Shown here in pieces: positions 13,703 through 20,201 of a DNA stretch of 33,141 nt (position 1 is the first letter of the stretch; each line of letters opens with the position of its first letter). The position numbers and the translations under genes were made by a program. The DNA is taken from positions 1 through 33,141 of the IMG/VR virus record IMGVR_UViG_3300024239_000013; one strand, given 5' to 3'. The DNA comes from a virus. The notes under the pieces were generated by a model, which was not told where the DNA came from, searched no databases, and saw only the letters and a list, made by a program, of their open reading frames with translations.

Positions 13703-13742
13703 TTTTGTTTAGTTTTAAGTTATTTGAATAATTTTGATGGTG

Positions 13743-13794
13743 TAAATGTAAGGAATATTTTCGAGATAAAAAAATTAACTGGATAAATATTCCT
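13743..13794 (-). promoter_or_regulatory. Promoter for 13361-13702 fused with the end and terminator of 13775-13993
   Basis: The -7 box TACATTTA is at 13750-13743 (minus strand). The stem AGGAATATTT (13751-13760) with AAATATTCCT (13785-13794) has its right arm inside the last codons of the neighbouring gene and its left arm in the promoter spacer. Coding end, terminator and promoter therefore overlap. Confidence 0.78.
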
Positions 13795-13993
13795 GAAATC
13801 TTTCGTTATAATTCGATTTTCCAAACCCCTTGTTATTCTCGTGGCACCATTTTAAGAATGGAACGACTACAGCATATTCTTTAGAGGTTAGATCCTCTTC
13901 GAATAGATATAGAATTTCGTCTGGGTTAAAAGTTCCCTCGATGTTTACTGCTTTACTGATTAAAGTGTAGAGTCTTTGTGAAAGTTGTTTCAT
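13775..13993 (-). CDS. Unknown 72-residue protein
   Basis: I choose the ATG at 13993 (MKQLSQRLYTLISKAVNIEG). The longer frame to 14023 would run back through the -7 box. The protein is alpha-helical in appearance, with EILYLFEEDLTSKEYAVVVP and WCHENNKGFGKSNYNERFQE. No family is recognised. Its final codons form one arm of a terminator stem. It has its own promoter just upstream. Confidence 0.65.
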   Translation of the reverse strand: MKQLSQRLYTLISKAVNIEGTFNPDEILYLFEEDLTSKEYAVVVPFLKWCHENNKGFGKSNYNERFQEYLSS

Positions 13994-14012
13994 TTTAGTT
14001 GATTTTATACCA

Positions 14013-14050
14013 CAAATATACAAAATCTCGTTTAGATAAAAAAAAATAAT
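14013..14050 (-). promoter_or_regulatory. Promoter for 13775-13993
   Basis: The minus strand has an exact TATATTTG at 14020-14013, matching the Bacteroidota -7 consensus TAnnTTTG, and a T-tract ending ATC at about 14046-14035. Confidence 0.82.
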
Positions 14051-14081
14051 TTTATAATTTAAGATTATAATTTATTTTTAT

Positions 14082-14187
14082 CCCGGGGTGTAGCTGATAG
14101 AGATCTCAGAGAAAGAGAATGTGTAATTTCATGTTTTTCTTTAATATAACACTCTGAGCTCTCTATCAACTACACCGTTGCCCGGGG
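14082..14187. repeat. Long inverted repeat, 24-base arms, bounded by CCCGGGG
   Basis: GTGTAGCTGATAGAGATCTC and four further bases (14089-14112) pair at 22 of 24 positions with the arm at 14152-14175 across a 39-base loop. CCCGGGG flanks both sides (14082-14088 and 14181-14187), and CACCGTTG lies at the right arm's end. The arm core (GGTGTAGCTGATA, TATCAACTACACCG) recurs at 12003-12043. It lies between the promoter at 14013 and the terminator at 14211. Confidence 0.85.
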
Positions 14188-14210
14188 TGAAAATGAAGTT
14201 AAGAGAGTGC

Positions 14211-14240
14211 AAAAAAAGGATCCTTCATCTTGAAGGATCC
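14211..14240 (-). terminator. Terminator for 14288-14818
   Basis: GGATCCTTC at 14218-14226 pairs perfectly with GAAGGATCC at 14232-14240. The seven-base A-run on the left supplies the minus-strand T-tail. AGAGTG/CACTCT flank it as a possible outer stem. Confidence 0.9.
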
Positions 14241-14287
14241 CCACTCTTTCTTTATTGTAAAATTCTTCCGTGATTTTATACGTACAT

Positions 14288-14818
14288 TTACTTTGTACTG
14301 TAAAATATCTTTCTATTGTAATCGAACACCACCTTATGTTCGGAAAAGAAATCTGAACCGAGTATGCCTATGATCTCCACCCCGGATCCGTTTTTAATGG
14401 TGTTGATAACATTTGATAGGTTACTTGCCTTTAAACTTATATTAAATTGCTTATCCTTTATCTTTATAGTTCTTATATTAACCACGTCTTTCATAAAGTT
14501 AGAACCTCCGATCCCAACAAAGTCTGTGTCTGAATCCATTGTGACTAGACCAATCTCCTCGGATCTATTATAGTCAATCACGCTCACATTAGCACCGGTG
14601 TCAAGTAACATATACTCTTTTTTACCTCCTATCTCCACCTCAGCAAATAGAAGATTACTGTCATTTGTTGTTAGATAATGGAAAGCTCCGATCGGCTCAC
14701 CGTCGTAAACTACTTGTTGGCTGTTTCTTAAGTCCTCTATCTTCTTGTTCTGATTGAATATAAACACCGATGATGTTAATAACAAAACACCTAATAGAAT
14801 GTAATAAATCGATTTCAT
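14288..14818 (-). CDS. Membrane-anchored retropepsin-like aspartic protease
   Basis: This 176-residue protein has a single N-terminal membrane span at about residues 5-21 followed by a clan AA aspartic protease domain. LLDTGANVSVID (71-82) holds the catalytic Asp73-Thr-Gly motif, GIGGS (102-106) is the flap region and IIGILGSDFF (149-158) is the hydrophobic-hydrophobic-Gly motif. One copy of each is present, so it should act as a dimer like retropepsins. The positive start puts the N-terminus inside and the protease in the periplasm. Its likely target is an envelope or phage protein, unknown. It is transcribed from its own promoter and ends in a strong terminator. The family call is firm; the role is inferred. 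Confidence 0.88.
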   Translation of the reverse strand: MKSIYYILLGVLLLTSSVFIFNQNKKIEDLRNSQQVVYDGEPIGAFHYLTTNDSNLLFAEVEIGGKKEYMLLDTGANVSVIDYNRSEEIGLVTMDSDTDFVGIGGSNFMKDVVNIRTIKIKDKQFNISLKASNLSNVINTIKNGSGVEIIGILGSDFFSEHKVVFDYNRKIFYSTK

Positions 14819-14891
14819 GTTAATTTTTTGTTTTGTTTTTTGTATTTAATTAAATTATTCTAAGGTATCTATCTTCTTTTTACTTTATGTG

Positions 14892-14925
14892 CAAATATAC
14901 TAAAAAATACCAAGGAAAAAAAATT
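14892..14925 (-). promoter_or_regulatory. Promoter for 14288-14818 (variant)
   Basis: The -7 box is an exact TATATTTG at 14899-14892 (minus strand). The -33 side has a T-rich tract but lacks the usual TTTTTTATC. The gene may be regulated differently. The leader before the ATG is about 65 bases, longer than usual here. Confidence 0.65.
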
Positions 14926-14990
14926 CTCTGCATTTGAACTTTATTTAGAGTTCCTACCGTGGATATAATTAATCATCCAAATCTCAATTC

Positions 14991-15026
14991 TGTTTTTCCA
15001 ACTGTTTTTCCAACTGTTTTTCCAAC
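14991..15026. repeat. Tandem 12-base repeat, three copies
   Basis: TGTTTTTCCAAC occurs three times in a row. It lies at the right end of a 760-base gap (14819-15581) that otherwise holds promoter, repeats, terminator and the 36-base element. Confidence 0.9.
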
Positions 15027-15080
15027 TGTCTCTCTTCTGTTTTTTAGTGTCTACACCGTGGGACGAAAAATCACATGACG

Positions 15081-15285
15081 TTTAAACAATTGCTAATTGC
15101 TTAGTGGTCATCACCTAGCAATTGCATCTACCGTGGGATAGAAATCTCTTAGAAACCACCCAGTATTACTTAAACAATTGCTTAGCAAGATGCTAAGCAT
15201 CACACACACCTCGGAATGTGAACCACCAGCATTTAAACAATTGCTTAGTAGACATCACCTAGCAATTGCACCTACCGTGGGATAG
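15081..15285. repeat. Three-copy structured repeat with CACCTCGG/ACCGTGGG boxes
   Basis: Copies at about 15081-15141 and 15232-15285 share TTTAAACAATTGC, a spacer, ATCACCTAGCAATTGCA and CTACCGTGGGATAG. A middle copy at about 15169-15214 starts alike but carries the stem GCTTAGCA/TGCTAAGC and ends in CACCTCGG. CAATTGCT pairs with AGCAATTG within each outer copy. It is not CRISPR-like: the spacers are related and the repeats fold individually. Confidence 0.8.
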
Positions 15286-15389
15286 TTATAAACCTCTTTT
15301 CTGTTGCTACTTTATTGTCAAATCCACCGGACCAATGTTATAAACCTCGGGCTGCCTTTGATTAATAAAATGTCACTCACACACATATT

Positions 15390-15419
15390 AAAAAATCCCG
15401 ATAATAGATTATCGGGATT
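15390..15419 (-). terminator. Terminator for 15582-15743
   Basis: AATCCCGATAAT at 15394-15405 pairs perfectly with ATTATCGGGATT at 15408-15419 with a two-base loop. An A-run on the left gives the minus-strand T-tail. Confidence 0.9.
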
Positions 15420-15530
15420 GAAGTAGAATTATTCAAGCTCTACTAAAACTAAACTAATGATGTAAACAAACTAATAACTATTTTATAACCAAAGATATTT
15501 ATATTACGTATTATTTTTCTTAGCATATCT

Positions 15531-15570
15531 GCCCTCGCGGGCGGAGTATCTTAGTAACATAGTATGTATA
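15531..15570. repeat. 36-base recurrent element, copy B
   Basis: Nearly identical to copy A at 12346 from CCCTCGCGGG through ACATAGTATGT. It lies 12 bases beyond the stop of the small gene at 15582, between that gene and its terminator. Confidence 0.85.
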
Positions 15571-15581
15571 GGGGTGCTTAA

Positions 15582-15743
15582 TTAATTTAAGCAAACCTTA
15601 GCCCTAATATTACGATTTTCAAGTGTTGCAAAAGCTCTCTCTTCCTTTTCTGCTGCTTTTAAATCCATTTCCAATTTGGCTAGCATTGCCATCATTAAAA
15701 GCATTCCTAAATTTTTTTCGTTGTTGTTTAGTGGTGTTTCCAT
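15582..15743 (-). CDS. Small helical protein (53 residues)
   Basis: The frame reads METPLNNNEKNLGMLLMMAM and then LAKLEMDLKAAEKEERAF..., ending KVCLN. A Met/Leu-rich amphipathic helix is followed by a charged helix. The call rests on the canonical promoter 26 bases upstream of the ATG, the A/T-rich leader and a strong terminator downstream. No function is recognised. Confidence 0.65.
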   Translation of the reverse strand: METPLNNNEKNLGMLLMMAMLAKLEMDLKAAEKEERAFATLENRNIRAKVCLN

Positions 15744-15768
15744 TTTTTTTCGTTTTTTAATTATGGTG

Positions 15769-15815
15769 TAAATGTAAGAAAAATAAACCAGATAAAAAAA
15801 TTATTTAGCTGGTTT
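15769..15815 (-). promoter_or_regulatory. Promoter for 15582-15743 fused with the end of 15801-16052
   Basis: TACATTTA at 15776-15769 with a T-tract ending ATCTGG. AAACCAG (15785-15791) pairs with CTGGTTT (15809-15815), which lies in the last codons of the next gene. Terminator, coding end and promoter overlap. Confidence 0.82.
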
Positions 15816-16052
15816 GTTTATATTTTTTAACCACCATTCCTTTAATCTACCTAATTCCCTTTCACCCATATTCATTTCCATAAAATCAACTATTCCCTTA
15901 TATTCTCTCTTCTCCTCCTTATAAAAACCTGGGGTGTCAATGTACTCTTCTCCCATTATTTCTCTAATCGAATATTCAGACATGCTGTCTATCTCTACTA
16001 AGAATCTCTCGAAATTCTTTTTGTTTCTAAATGTGGGTTTTTTATCCTTCAT
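15801..16052 (-). CDS. Unknown 83-residue protein
   Basis: I choose the ATG at 16052 (MKDKKPTFRNKKNFERFLVE). The longer frame reads an Arg/Thr-rich peptide that is the antisense of its neighbour's acidic tail. The start overlaps the preceding gene's stop by 11 bases (ATGAAGGATAA), so the two are translationally coupled. The protein is charged and helical: SEYSIREIMGEEYIDTPGFY, then ELGRLKEWWLKNINKPAK. The function is unknown. Confidence 0.65.
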   Translation of the reverse strand: MKDKKPTFRNKKNFERFLVEIDSMSEYSIREIMGEEYIDTPGFYKEEKREYKGIVDFMEMNMGERELGRLKEWWLKNINKPAK

Positions 16053-16257
16053 GGTCGATGTAAATATTATTCTCCTCGTCATCCTTGTCGTCCTCGTCAT
16101 TCAATTCATACTCGTCTAATAAAGCATCCATGGCATCATTTGCATCATCAGCTGATAGCCAGTTCTTAACAAGATAATCAAGGATAGAAGAGTCCTTGAT
16201 ACCCTCCTCTCTTAACTTTTCTAATTTCTCTATTGGTGTTTTGCGGTCTGTAGCCAT
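16042..16257 (-). CDS. Small acidic protein (71 residues)
   Basis: It begins MATDRKTPIEKLEKLREEGI with helical content, then ILDYLVKNWLSADDANDAMD, and ends in a strongly acidic tail (DEDDKDDEENN). Acidic tails of this sort occur in DNA-mimic proteins, but there is nothing specific to support that here. It has its own promoter and is coupled to the next gene by an 11-base overlap. Confidence 0.65.
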   Translation of the reverse strand: MATDRKTPIEKLEKLREEGIKDSSILDYLVKNWLSADDANDAMDALLDEYELNDEDDKDDEENNIYIDHEG

Positions 16258-16301
16258 TTTGATTTTTTTAATTGAGTTATTGTTATTTTTTTATTATGAA
16301 G

Positions 16302-16339
16302 TAAATGTAAGAAAAATCCACCAGATAAAAAAATAATTT
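16302..16339 (-). promoter_or_regulatory. Promoter for 16042-16257 and 15801-16052
   Basis: TACATTTA at 16309-16302 (minus strand), T-tract ending ATCTGG at about 16332-16322. A weak stem ACCA/TGGT spans the tract. The upstream gene at 16360 stops 21 bases away. Confidence 0.8.
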
Positions 16340-16359
16340 GGTCGAATTTTTTTGCTGAA

Positions 16360-16557
16360 TTAACCCTTCACCCTTACAAAGGTTTCACCGCTGTTCTCTG
16401 AATAAATAACTATTAAATAAAGCCCACCATTTTGTCTTGAAACTAAATTTTTAATTTCTATTATGTTGATTTTACCCACCTCAATTTTCTCTAACCATTC
16501 GTTTAATTTAACCTCCATATCGGCTGCGTAGTCGGCATAAAAAATCTTGGTCTTCAT
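16360..16557 (-). CDS. Cse60-like small protein
   Basis: The 65-residue protein reads MKTKIFYADYAADMEVKLNE, then WLEKIEVGKINIIEIKNLVS and a beta-strand LYLIVIYS. The layout MKxKIF...E..xNxWL...xxIIxIK...xxxxLIIY matches the small Cse60/DUF2758-type family as I remember it. Members occur in Firmicutes and phages with unknown molecular role. It is a single gene, with its promoter fused to the terminator of its neighbour. Confidence 0.65.
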   Translation of the reverse strand: MKTKIFYADYAADMEVKLNEWLEKIEVGKINIIEIKNLVSRQNGGLYLIVIYSENSGETFVRVKG

Positions 16558-16590
16558 ATATTCACTATTTATAATTTTTTATTTATACTT

Positions 16591-16642
16591 CAAATATAAA
16601 AAATCCCAGCCAGATAAAAAAATAATTCGGCTGGGATTTTTT
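16591..16642 (-). promoter_or_regulatory. Promoter for 16360-16557 fused with terminator of 16655-17419
   Basis: TATATTTG at 16598-16591 (minus strand) is an exact -7 box. AAAAAATCCCAGCC (16598-16611) and GGCTGGGATTTTTT (16629-16642) form a perfect 14-base terminator stem whose loop is the promoter T-tract. This is one of the clearest fused modules. Confidence 0.9.
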
Positions 16643-16654
16643 ATGAAATTATTG

Positions 16655-17419
16655 TTACCAATATTTTTCTTTATTGATTTTTTTATACGTTCTTGAATCC
16701 CATATATTTTCTCTGTCCTCTAATACACCGTTGTCTAATAAATCTAGAAGTTGAGCTTTGATTAAATCAGCGTCTCTTCCCAATCTATCCTCAATGCATG
16801 TTGAAATTTTACCGTCATAATTAAGATTTTCTAAAACGGGTTCTTTGAATTCGAAATAGTATTCACCTCGGGATTCATTATACGAGGCATGTGAATAGTT
16901 CAGCAGATCAACCTGTGATAGTACGAAAATATATGATTCGAATGGAGGTGTTCCAATCACAAAGAAATCATCACCGTCGTTGAATGCACGATATTGTATG
17001 TAATTGATTGCTCTGAATATTTCTCCGATTAAGGTTTTTGCCGGACCACTAGATGGGATATTTCCTGACTCAAATTTTCCAATTCTGGTTTTCAAATCTT
17101 CATAAAACTCCTCTTCGAATATTCGAAATCTGTCTGGACCTTTGGGACCTTTGATTTTTTCATACGTCGCTTCATGCTCTAATATGTCTTGAGTGATTAC
17201 TATATGGTCAGACAAATCAACGCTTCCTGCTTCTGGATATGAGCAGACGCTAACCCCGGTTTTCTTTGATATTTTGTCAAGCTTACCACTTTCAAAATAT
17301 CTATCTTCTGAGTTTAGATAAAGAAATCTTTTACAGTCTTCGTGAAGTTCTTTTACAGAATTAAGGGTGTTTACTAAAAATCTTAGTTTCTGAATTTTTG
17401 ATAGTTGTGTAATTTCCAT
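16655..17419 (-). CDS. Unknown 254-residue protein
   Basis: One of the larger genes of the small-gene region. It is soluble with no signal peptide. The N-terminus is helical (MEITQLSKIQKLRFLVNTLN). The middle contains SVDLSDHIVITQDILEHEAT and a Gly/Pro-rich KGPKGPDRFRIFEEEFYED. The end is charged. No catalytic motif is apparent. Both a CACCTCGG box (16864, read Arg-Gly) and two CACCGTNG boxes lie inside the gene. It has its own promoter and its terminator is fused with the next promoter. Confidence 0.75.
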   Translation of the reverse strand: MEITQLSKIQKLRFLVNTLNSVKELHEDCKRFLYLNSEDRYFESGKLDKISKKTGVSVCSYPEAGSVDLSDHIVITQDILEHEATYEKIKGPKGPDRFRIFEEEFYEDLKTRIGKFESGNIPSSGPAKTLIGEIFRAINYIQYRAFNDGDDFFVIGTPPFESYIFVLSQVDLLNYSHASYNESRGEYYFEFKEPVLENLNYDGKISTCIEDRLGRDADLIKAQLLDLLDNGVLEDRENIWDSRTYKKINKEKYW

Positions 17420-17451
17420 TGTAGTTGATTGTTTGTTTGTTAATTATAGTG

Positions 17452-17489
17452 TAAATTTATGAAAACCAAACCAGATAAAAAAATAATTT
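17452..17489 (-). promoter_or_regulatory. Promoter for 16655-17419
   Basis: TAAATTTA at 17459-17452 with a T-tract ending ATCTGG (minus strand). Upstream lies a short structured stretch with CCGAGGTG at 17545 and then the separate terminator at 17597. Confidence 0.75.
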
Positions 17490-17596
17490 AGAGGGTTTAT
17501 TAAAAAAAATATTTTATCGTCTTTATAAAAAATACCACCGGGGTCCGAGGTGTATAGCTTACAGCGATCCCGATTTAAAAAAAAGTATTCTATTAC

Positions 17597-17636
17597 AAAA
17601 AAAACCAGATATATTTTTTTATATCTGGTTTTTTTA
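17597..17636 (-). terminator. Terminator for 17657-17962
   Basis: AAAACCAGATATA pairs with TATATCTGGTTTT around a T-run loop at about 17601-17632. T-tails are present on both strands, so it may act in both directions. It lies 21 bases after the stop codon. Confidence 0.85.
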
Positions 17637-17656
17637 GATTTTCTAGAAACTGTTTC

Positions 17657-17962
17657 CTATTCAATTTCAGCTAAAGCTTTTAGAATTTCGTCTAACGCTT
17701 TTACTGTTGCGTTGTTCGTGTGTCCTCCTATGTGGAATTCTACCCTTTCATTTTCGTCGATTCTTTTATATTCCTTCCAATCATAAACTGTAAATACGTC
17801 TCCTGATTCGGTCTCGGCCTGCCATTCGAAGTTGACTTTATCTTCTCCGTCATTCGCAGAATACTTAGGCTCTCCTAATACCATTCTTAGTTTTTTAACT
17901 GATGTTGTGATTGTGGTTCCATGGAAGCTTGTTCCATTTGCTGATTTAGTTGTTGTTCTCAT
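17657..17962 (-). CDS. Conserved small phage protein, function unknown (101 residues)
   Basis: The sequence contains VKKLRMVLGEPKYSANDGED (residues 22-41), VNFEWQAETESGDVFTVYDW (43-62) and RVEFHIGGHTNNATVKALDE (73-92). The pattern KLxxxLGEP...W..ET..GxVFTVYDWKEY...FHIGG recurs, in my memory, among small phage and plasmid proteins with no known function. The fold is probably a small alpha/beta unit. It forms a single-gene unit with its own promoter and terminator. Confidence 0.75.
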   Translation of the reverse strand: MRTTTKSANGTSFHGTTITTSVKKLRMVLGEPKYSANDGEDKVNFEWQAETESGDVFTVYDWKEYKRIDENERVEFHIGGHTNNATVKALDEILKALAEIE

Positions 17963-17987
17963 TTTTTGTTGATTTTTTTATCTGGTG

Positions 17988-18025
17988 TAAATGTAAGAAA
18001 AATAAACCAGATAAAAAAATTATTT
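17988..18025 (-). promoter_or_regulatory. Promoter for 17657-17962, overlapping the end of 18020-18322
   Basis: TACATTTA at 17995-17988 (minus strand) with a T-tract ending ATCTGG at about 18018-18006. The tract abuts the stop codon of the gene at 18020. AAAAATAA/TTATTTTT gives a weak AT-only stem. Confidence 0.8.
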
Positions 18026-18322
18026 ATTGATTATTTTTACGATCGGAAAGTCGACAAATCCATTATTAACCCATCTAACTGGATTTGAGGTTATTTTATT
18101 TTCTATTAAAAATTCAAGAACACCCTCATTTTCGGAATAGTTCTTAATGATGATTTCATTCTCTTCTAATTCGACTTCTGGTAGATTCACCGTTGCCGTC
18201 ATAACCGGACACCCGTCCTCTGCATCAATTAGTTCTAGAGCTAATCTTCCGTTTCGATACCTCCCACTTTCTATTATCACATTATAATCTGAATACTGTG
18301 TTTTTAATTTGTAGGTTTGCAT
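18020..18322 (-). CDS. Unknown 100-residue beta-rich protein (DUF4313-like?)
   Basis: MQTYKLKTQYSDYNVIIESG begins a beta-rich protein with NGRLALELIDAEDGCPVMTA and TVNLPEVELEENEIIIKNYS. The layout NGxLAxxLxxxxGxPxxxxTVNL resembles the DUF4313 family of Bacteroidota mobile elements; this is a recollection by pattern. It is the third gene of a unit with the two genes upstream (4-base gaps). Confidence 0.65.
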   Translation of the reverse strand: MQTYKLKTQYSDYNVIIESGRYRNGRLALELIDAEDGCPVMTATVNLPEVELEENEIIIKNYSENEGVLEFLIENKITSNPVRWVNNGFVDFPIVKIINK

Positions 18323-18326
18323 AATT

Positions 18327-18626
18327 CTATAGATTGTTTAATTTTTCGATAAATTCATTCTCCAGCTCTTCGTCATCCAAATCATTTCTTCTGTGTAATT
18401 CAAAAGCCCACTTTGCAATTTTTCTAACCTCATCTTCGCTGTACATTCTCTCTTGCTGCAATTTAGCACCGTGGACCATTCCTTTTTGTAATGCTGCAAC
18501 TATCAATTCATGTTGCGGGTTCCCCTCAATAATTTCTGGGTCATACCCGTAAATTTCTCTAAATAACTTTTCTGCTAGCTTATAAGATTCAGAGTCTTCT
18601 TTAAGCATTTCTTTTTTCTCCCCCAT
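18327..18626 (-). CDS. Unknown 99-residue helical protein
   Basis: It is strongly charged and helical: MGEKKEMLKEDSESYKLAEK, then FREIYGYDPEIIEGNPQHEL, a basic middle and an acidic end, LDDEELENEFIEKLNNL. No motif is recognised. It sits 4 bases upstream of the next gene and 3 bases downstream of the previous one, so it is transcribed with both from the promoter at 19095. Confidence 0.65.
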   Translation of the reverse strand: MGEKKEMLKEDSESYKLAEKLFREIYGYDPEIIEGNPQHELIVAALQKGMVHGAKLQQERMYSEDEVRKIAKWAFELHRRNDLDDEELENEFIEKLNNL

Positions 18627-18629
18627 CTT

Positions 18630-19058
18630 TTAGAAGTTTTCGTCATCGTCATATTCCTCATCCTCATCCTCATACTCATCCTCATCCTCATCAGAGTAGA
18701 AAAAACCTTGGGCTCTGCAAGATTTTGGATTTGGTAAACTGTTATATTGCTCGATTACATTTTCCGGGTCTAGATCCTCTACTAATTTAGGATAAATGAC
18801 ACCTTGGGTATCATCACCCACTGGATTTCCTTCAAAAGATAAATCTATACCAGCATCCCTGTTTGACCCTAGTCCGTTTAATTCTGCTAGAAGTTCATAA
18901 AAATCTTTTCCTCCAAATTCTCCGTATCCATCATAATCGTTCTCTGTGAATACTCTTCCGTCTGGGGTAATCATGTGTACTGTGAATGTTTGTTTCCCTG
19001 AATATTTGTTAGCGATAGATCTATCGGTATCGCAAGTATGCCAGCTAAAGAATCCCAT
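18630..19058 (-). CDS. Conserved phage protein with acidic tail (MGFFSW family)
   Basis: It starts MGFFSWHTCDTDRSIANKYS, followed by TFTVHMITPDGRVFTENDYD and GYGEFGGKDFYELLAELNGL. I have seen this MGFFSWxTxDTxRSIxN...GYGxFGGKDYYxLLAxMN layout in several phages, with no function known. The final 20 residues are almost all Asp/Glu/Tyr. The gene starts a three-gene unit. The acidic tail matches a GAT/CTC-type coding repeat in the DNA and may have expanded by slippage. Confidence 0.8.
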   Translation of the reverse strand: MGFFSWHTCDTDRSIANKYSGKQTFTVHMITPDGRVFTENDYDGYGEFGGKDFYELLAELNGLGSNRDAGIDLSFEGNPVGDDTQGVIYPKLVEDLDPENVIEQYNSLPNPKSCRAQGFFYSDEDEDEYEDEDEEYDDDENF

Positions 19059-19094
19059 AATATTTTTTTTTAGATTGTTTAATTAATTATGGTG

Positions 19095-19130
19095 TAAATG
19101 TAAGAAAAATAAACCAGATAAAAAAATAAA
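19095..19130 (-). promoter_or_regulatory. Promoter for the 19058-18020 three-gene unit
   Basis: TACATTTA at 19102-19095 with a T-tract ending ATCTGG at about 19124-19113 (minus strand). A strong hairpin element (19176-19224) lies directly upstream. Confidence 0.82.
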
Positions 19131-19175
19131 ATTGGATCAATTTTTCGTTTATTTATTTTGTGTGGATTGGAGTTC

Positions 19176-19224
19176 GTCTGCACACTAGGCACACTACACC
19201 TCGGACCGAGGTGTAGTGTGCAGA
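19176..19224. repeat. Perfect palindrome of CACCTCGG and CCGAGGTG
   Basis: GCACACTACACCTCGG (19189-19204) and CCGAGGTGTAGTGTGC (19206-19221) are perfect 16-base arms around one base. Beyond the arms, GTCTGCAC on the left can pair with GTGCAGAC on the right across a bulge. It is the most regular example of the paired half-sites. It lies between a terminator and a promoter. Confidence 0.9.
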
Positions 19225-19255
19225 CTACCTGCATAGGAAAACCTAATAACACAAT

Positions 19256-19287
19256 AAAAAAAAAGGACCTCTTTATGAGATCCTTTC
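19256..19287 (-). terminator. Terminator for 19339-19617
   Basis: AAAGGACCTC at about 19262-19271 pairs with GAGATCCTTT at about 19277-19286, with one mismatch. The long A-run on the left gives the minus-strand T-tail. Confidence 0.82.
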
Positions 19288-19338
19288 CAACTTGCTTAGA
19301 GCTTAAAGCTGTATGTGATTATATAATTAAAAGTCTTC

Positions 19339-19617
19339 TTAGATTATTTCCTCCTCTGTTGTATAGAAAGTTCTTGTGGAATTCTCTTTCTTAATCCTCA
19401 CAACGTGGGTTCCTGTTGGACCGATGTCTGAGATTTTTTCTAAAATAACATTAGCTCCCTGTGGCATTAAACTCGGTTTACCTGAAATGTCTTTCTTTCC
19501 GAATACCTTAATTGGAGATTCTAATATTTTGTTGATTTTTTCTCCTAATGATAAATTTTCATTTTTTTTAGGTTTAGGTAAAAATCTACCTGTTCTTGGG
19601 TCTCTTAATACGTTCAT
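19339..19617 (-). CDS. Unknown 92-residue basic protein
   Basis: MNVLRDPRTGRFLPKPKKNE opens a basic, probably disordered start; the RDPxTGRFxPKP pattern is common in small phage and nucleic-acid-associated proteins. The remainder (INKILESPIKVFGKKDISGK, then GTHVVRIKKENSTRTFYTTE) looks like a small beta domain. It is a single-gene unit with its own promoter, ended by the terminator at 19256. Confidence 0.7.
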   Translation of the reverse strand: MNVLRDPRTGRFLPKPKKNENLSLGEKINKILESPIKVFGKKDISGKPSLMPQGANVILEKISDIGPTGTHVVRIKKENSTRTFYTTEEEII

Positions 19618-19653
19618 GATATTTTTGTTTTAGATTGTTAATTAATTACTGTA

Positions 19654-19690
19654 CAAATGTATAAAATCTTTTTTAGATAAAAAAATAATT
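19654..19690 (-). promoter_or_regulatory. Promoter for 19339-19617
   Basis: An exact TACATTTG is at 19661-19654 on the minus strand, with a T-tract ending ATC at about 19685-19676. A weak stem TTAGA/TCTAA spans the tract. Confidence 0.8.
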
Positions 19691-19739
19691 TGTCTAATTT
19701 ATAATTAATTTTTTGATAGTCGATAAAAAATGAATTCGT

Positions 19740-19832
19740 GGATTATATTTTATCTAGATGTGTGAATTATACTTCAGCAGATGCTTCCACCGTTGACGAC
19801 GGTGTATGTATTTGGATACTGTCAGATAATCC
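19740..19832. repeat. Structured element with CACCGT/ACGGTG hairpin
   Basis: CACCGT (19788-19793) and ACGGTG (19799-19804) form an inner stem with a five-base loop, and GGATTAT (19740-19746) with ATAATCC (19826-19832) an outer one. It lies between the promoter at 19654 and the terminator at 19847. Confidence 0.65.
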
Positions 19833-19846
19833 AGATTCTAGAGCAA

Positions 19847-19877
19847 ATAAAAAAACCTCCGGAACTTCCAGAGGTTT
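19847..19877 (-). terminator. Terminator for 19905-20117
   Basis: AAACCTCCGG at about 19853-19862 pairs with CCAGAGGTTT at about 19868-19877, with one mismatch. The A-run on the left makes the minus-strand T-tail. Confidence 0.82.
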
Positions 19878-19904
19878 ATCAAAAAACTTAACAACTACAA
19901 AATA

Positions 19905-20117
19905 TTACGGAACAACAGTAACAAGTTCCTGTGATACAACATAATCATATAACAGGTTCATCTTATATCTAAAATCTCTTTCTTTACCATCACAGTCTTC
20001 TTTAACATATGATTGGTTTAGAAAGGTTTCTATTTCTAAATCGCTTATCTCTGAAATAGCAACATGTGGATAATTTTCGGAAAAGAATCCCTTTACTTCT
20101 TTAATTTGTTCTGTCAT
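19905..20117 (-). CDS. Unknown 70-residue protein
   Basis: MTEQIKEVKGFFSENYPHVA begins an acidic protein with ISEISDLEIETFLNQSYVKE and a helical end, RYKMNLLYDYVVSQELVTVV. No family is recognised. It has its own promoter and terminator and no overlap with neighbours. Confidence 0.6.
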   Translation of the reverse strand: MTEQIKEVKGFFSENYPHVAISEISDLEIETFLNQSYVKEDCDGKERDFRYKMNLLYDYVVSQELVTVVP

Positions 20118-20152
20118 TTTAGTTTGGTATTTTTTTATTATTATTTACTTTG

Positions 20153-20190
20153 CAAATGTAAGAATAAAATTCGAGATAAAAAATAAATTC
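20153..20190 (-). promoter_or_regulatory. Promoter for 19905-20117
   Basis: TACATTTG, an exact -7 match, lies at 20160-20153 (minus strand). The T-tract is slightly shorter (TTTTTATCTCG). Copy C of the 36-base element lies just upstream. Confidence 0.8.
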
Positions 20191-20201
20191 GCGCATATAT
20201 G

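Noticed and set aside
15081-15285. Possible CRISPR array
   Set aside because: The spacers are related to each other, the repeats fold individually and are too few, and no cas-like gene is nearby.
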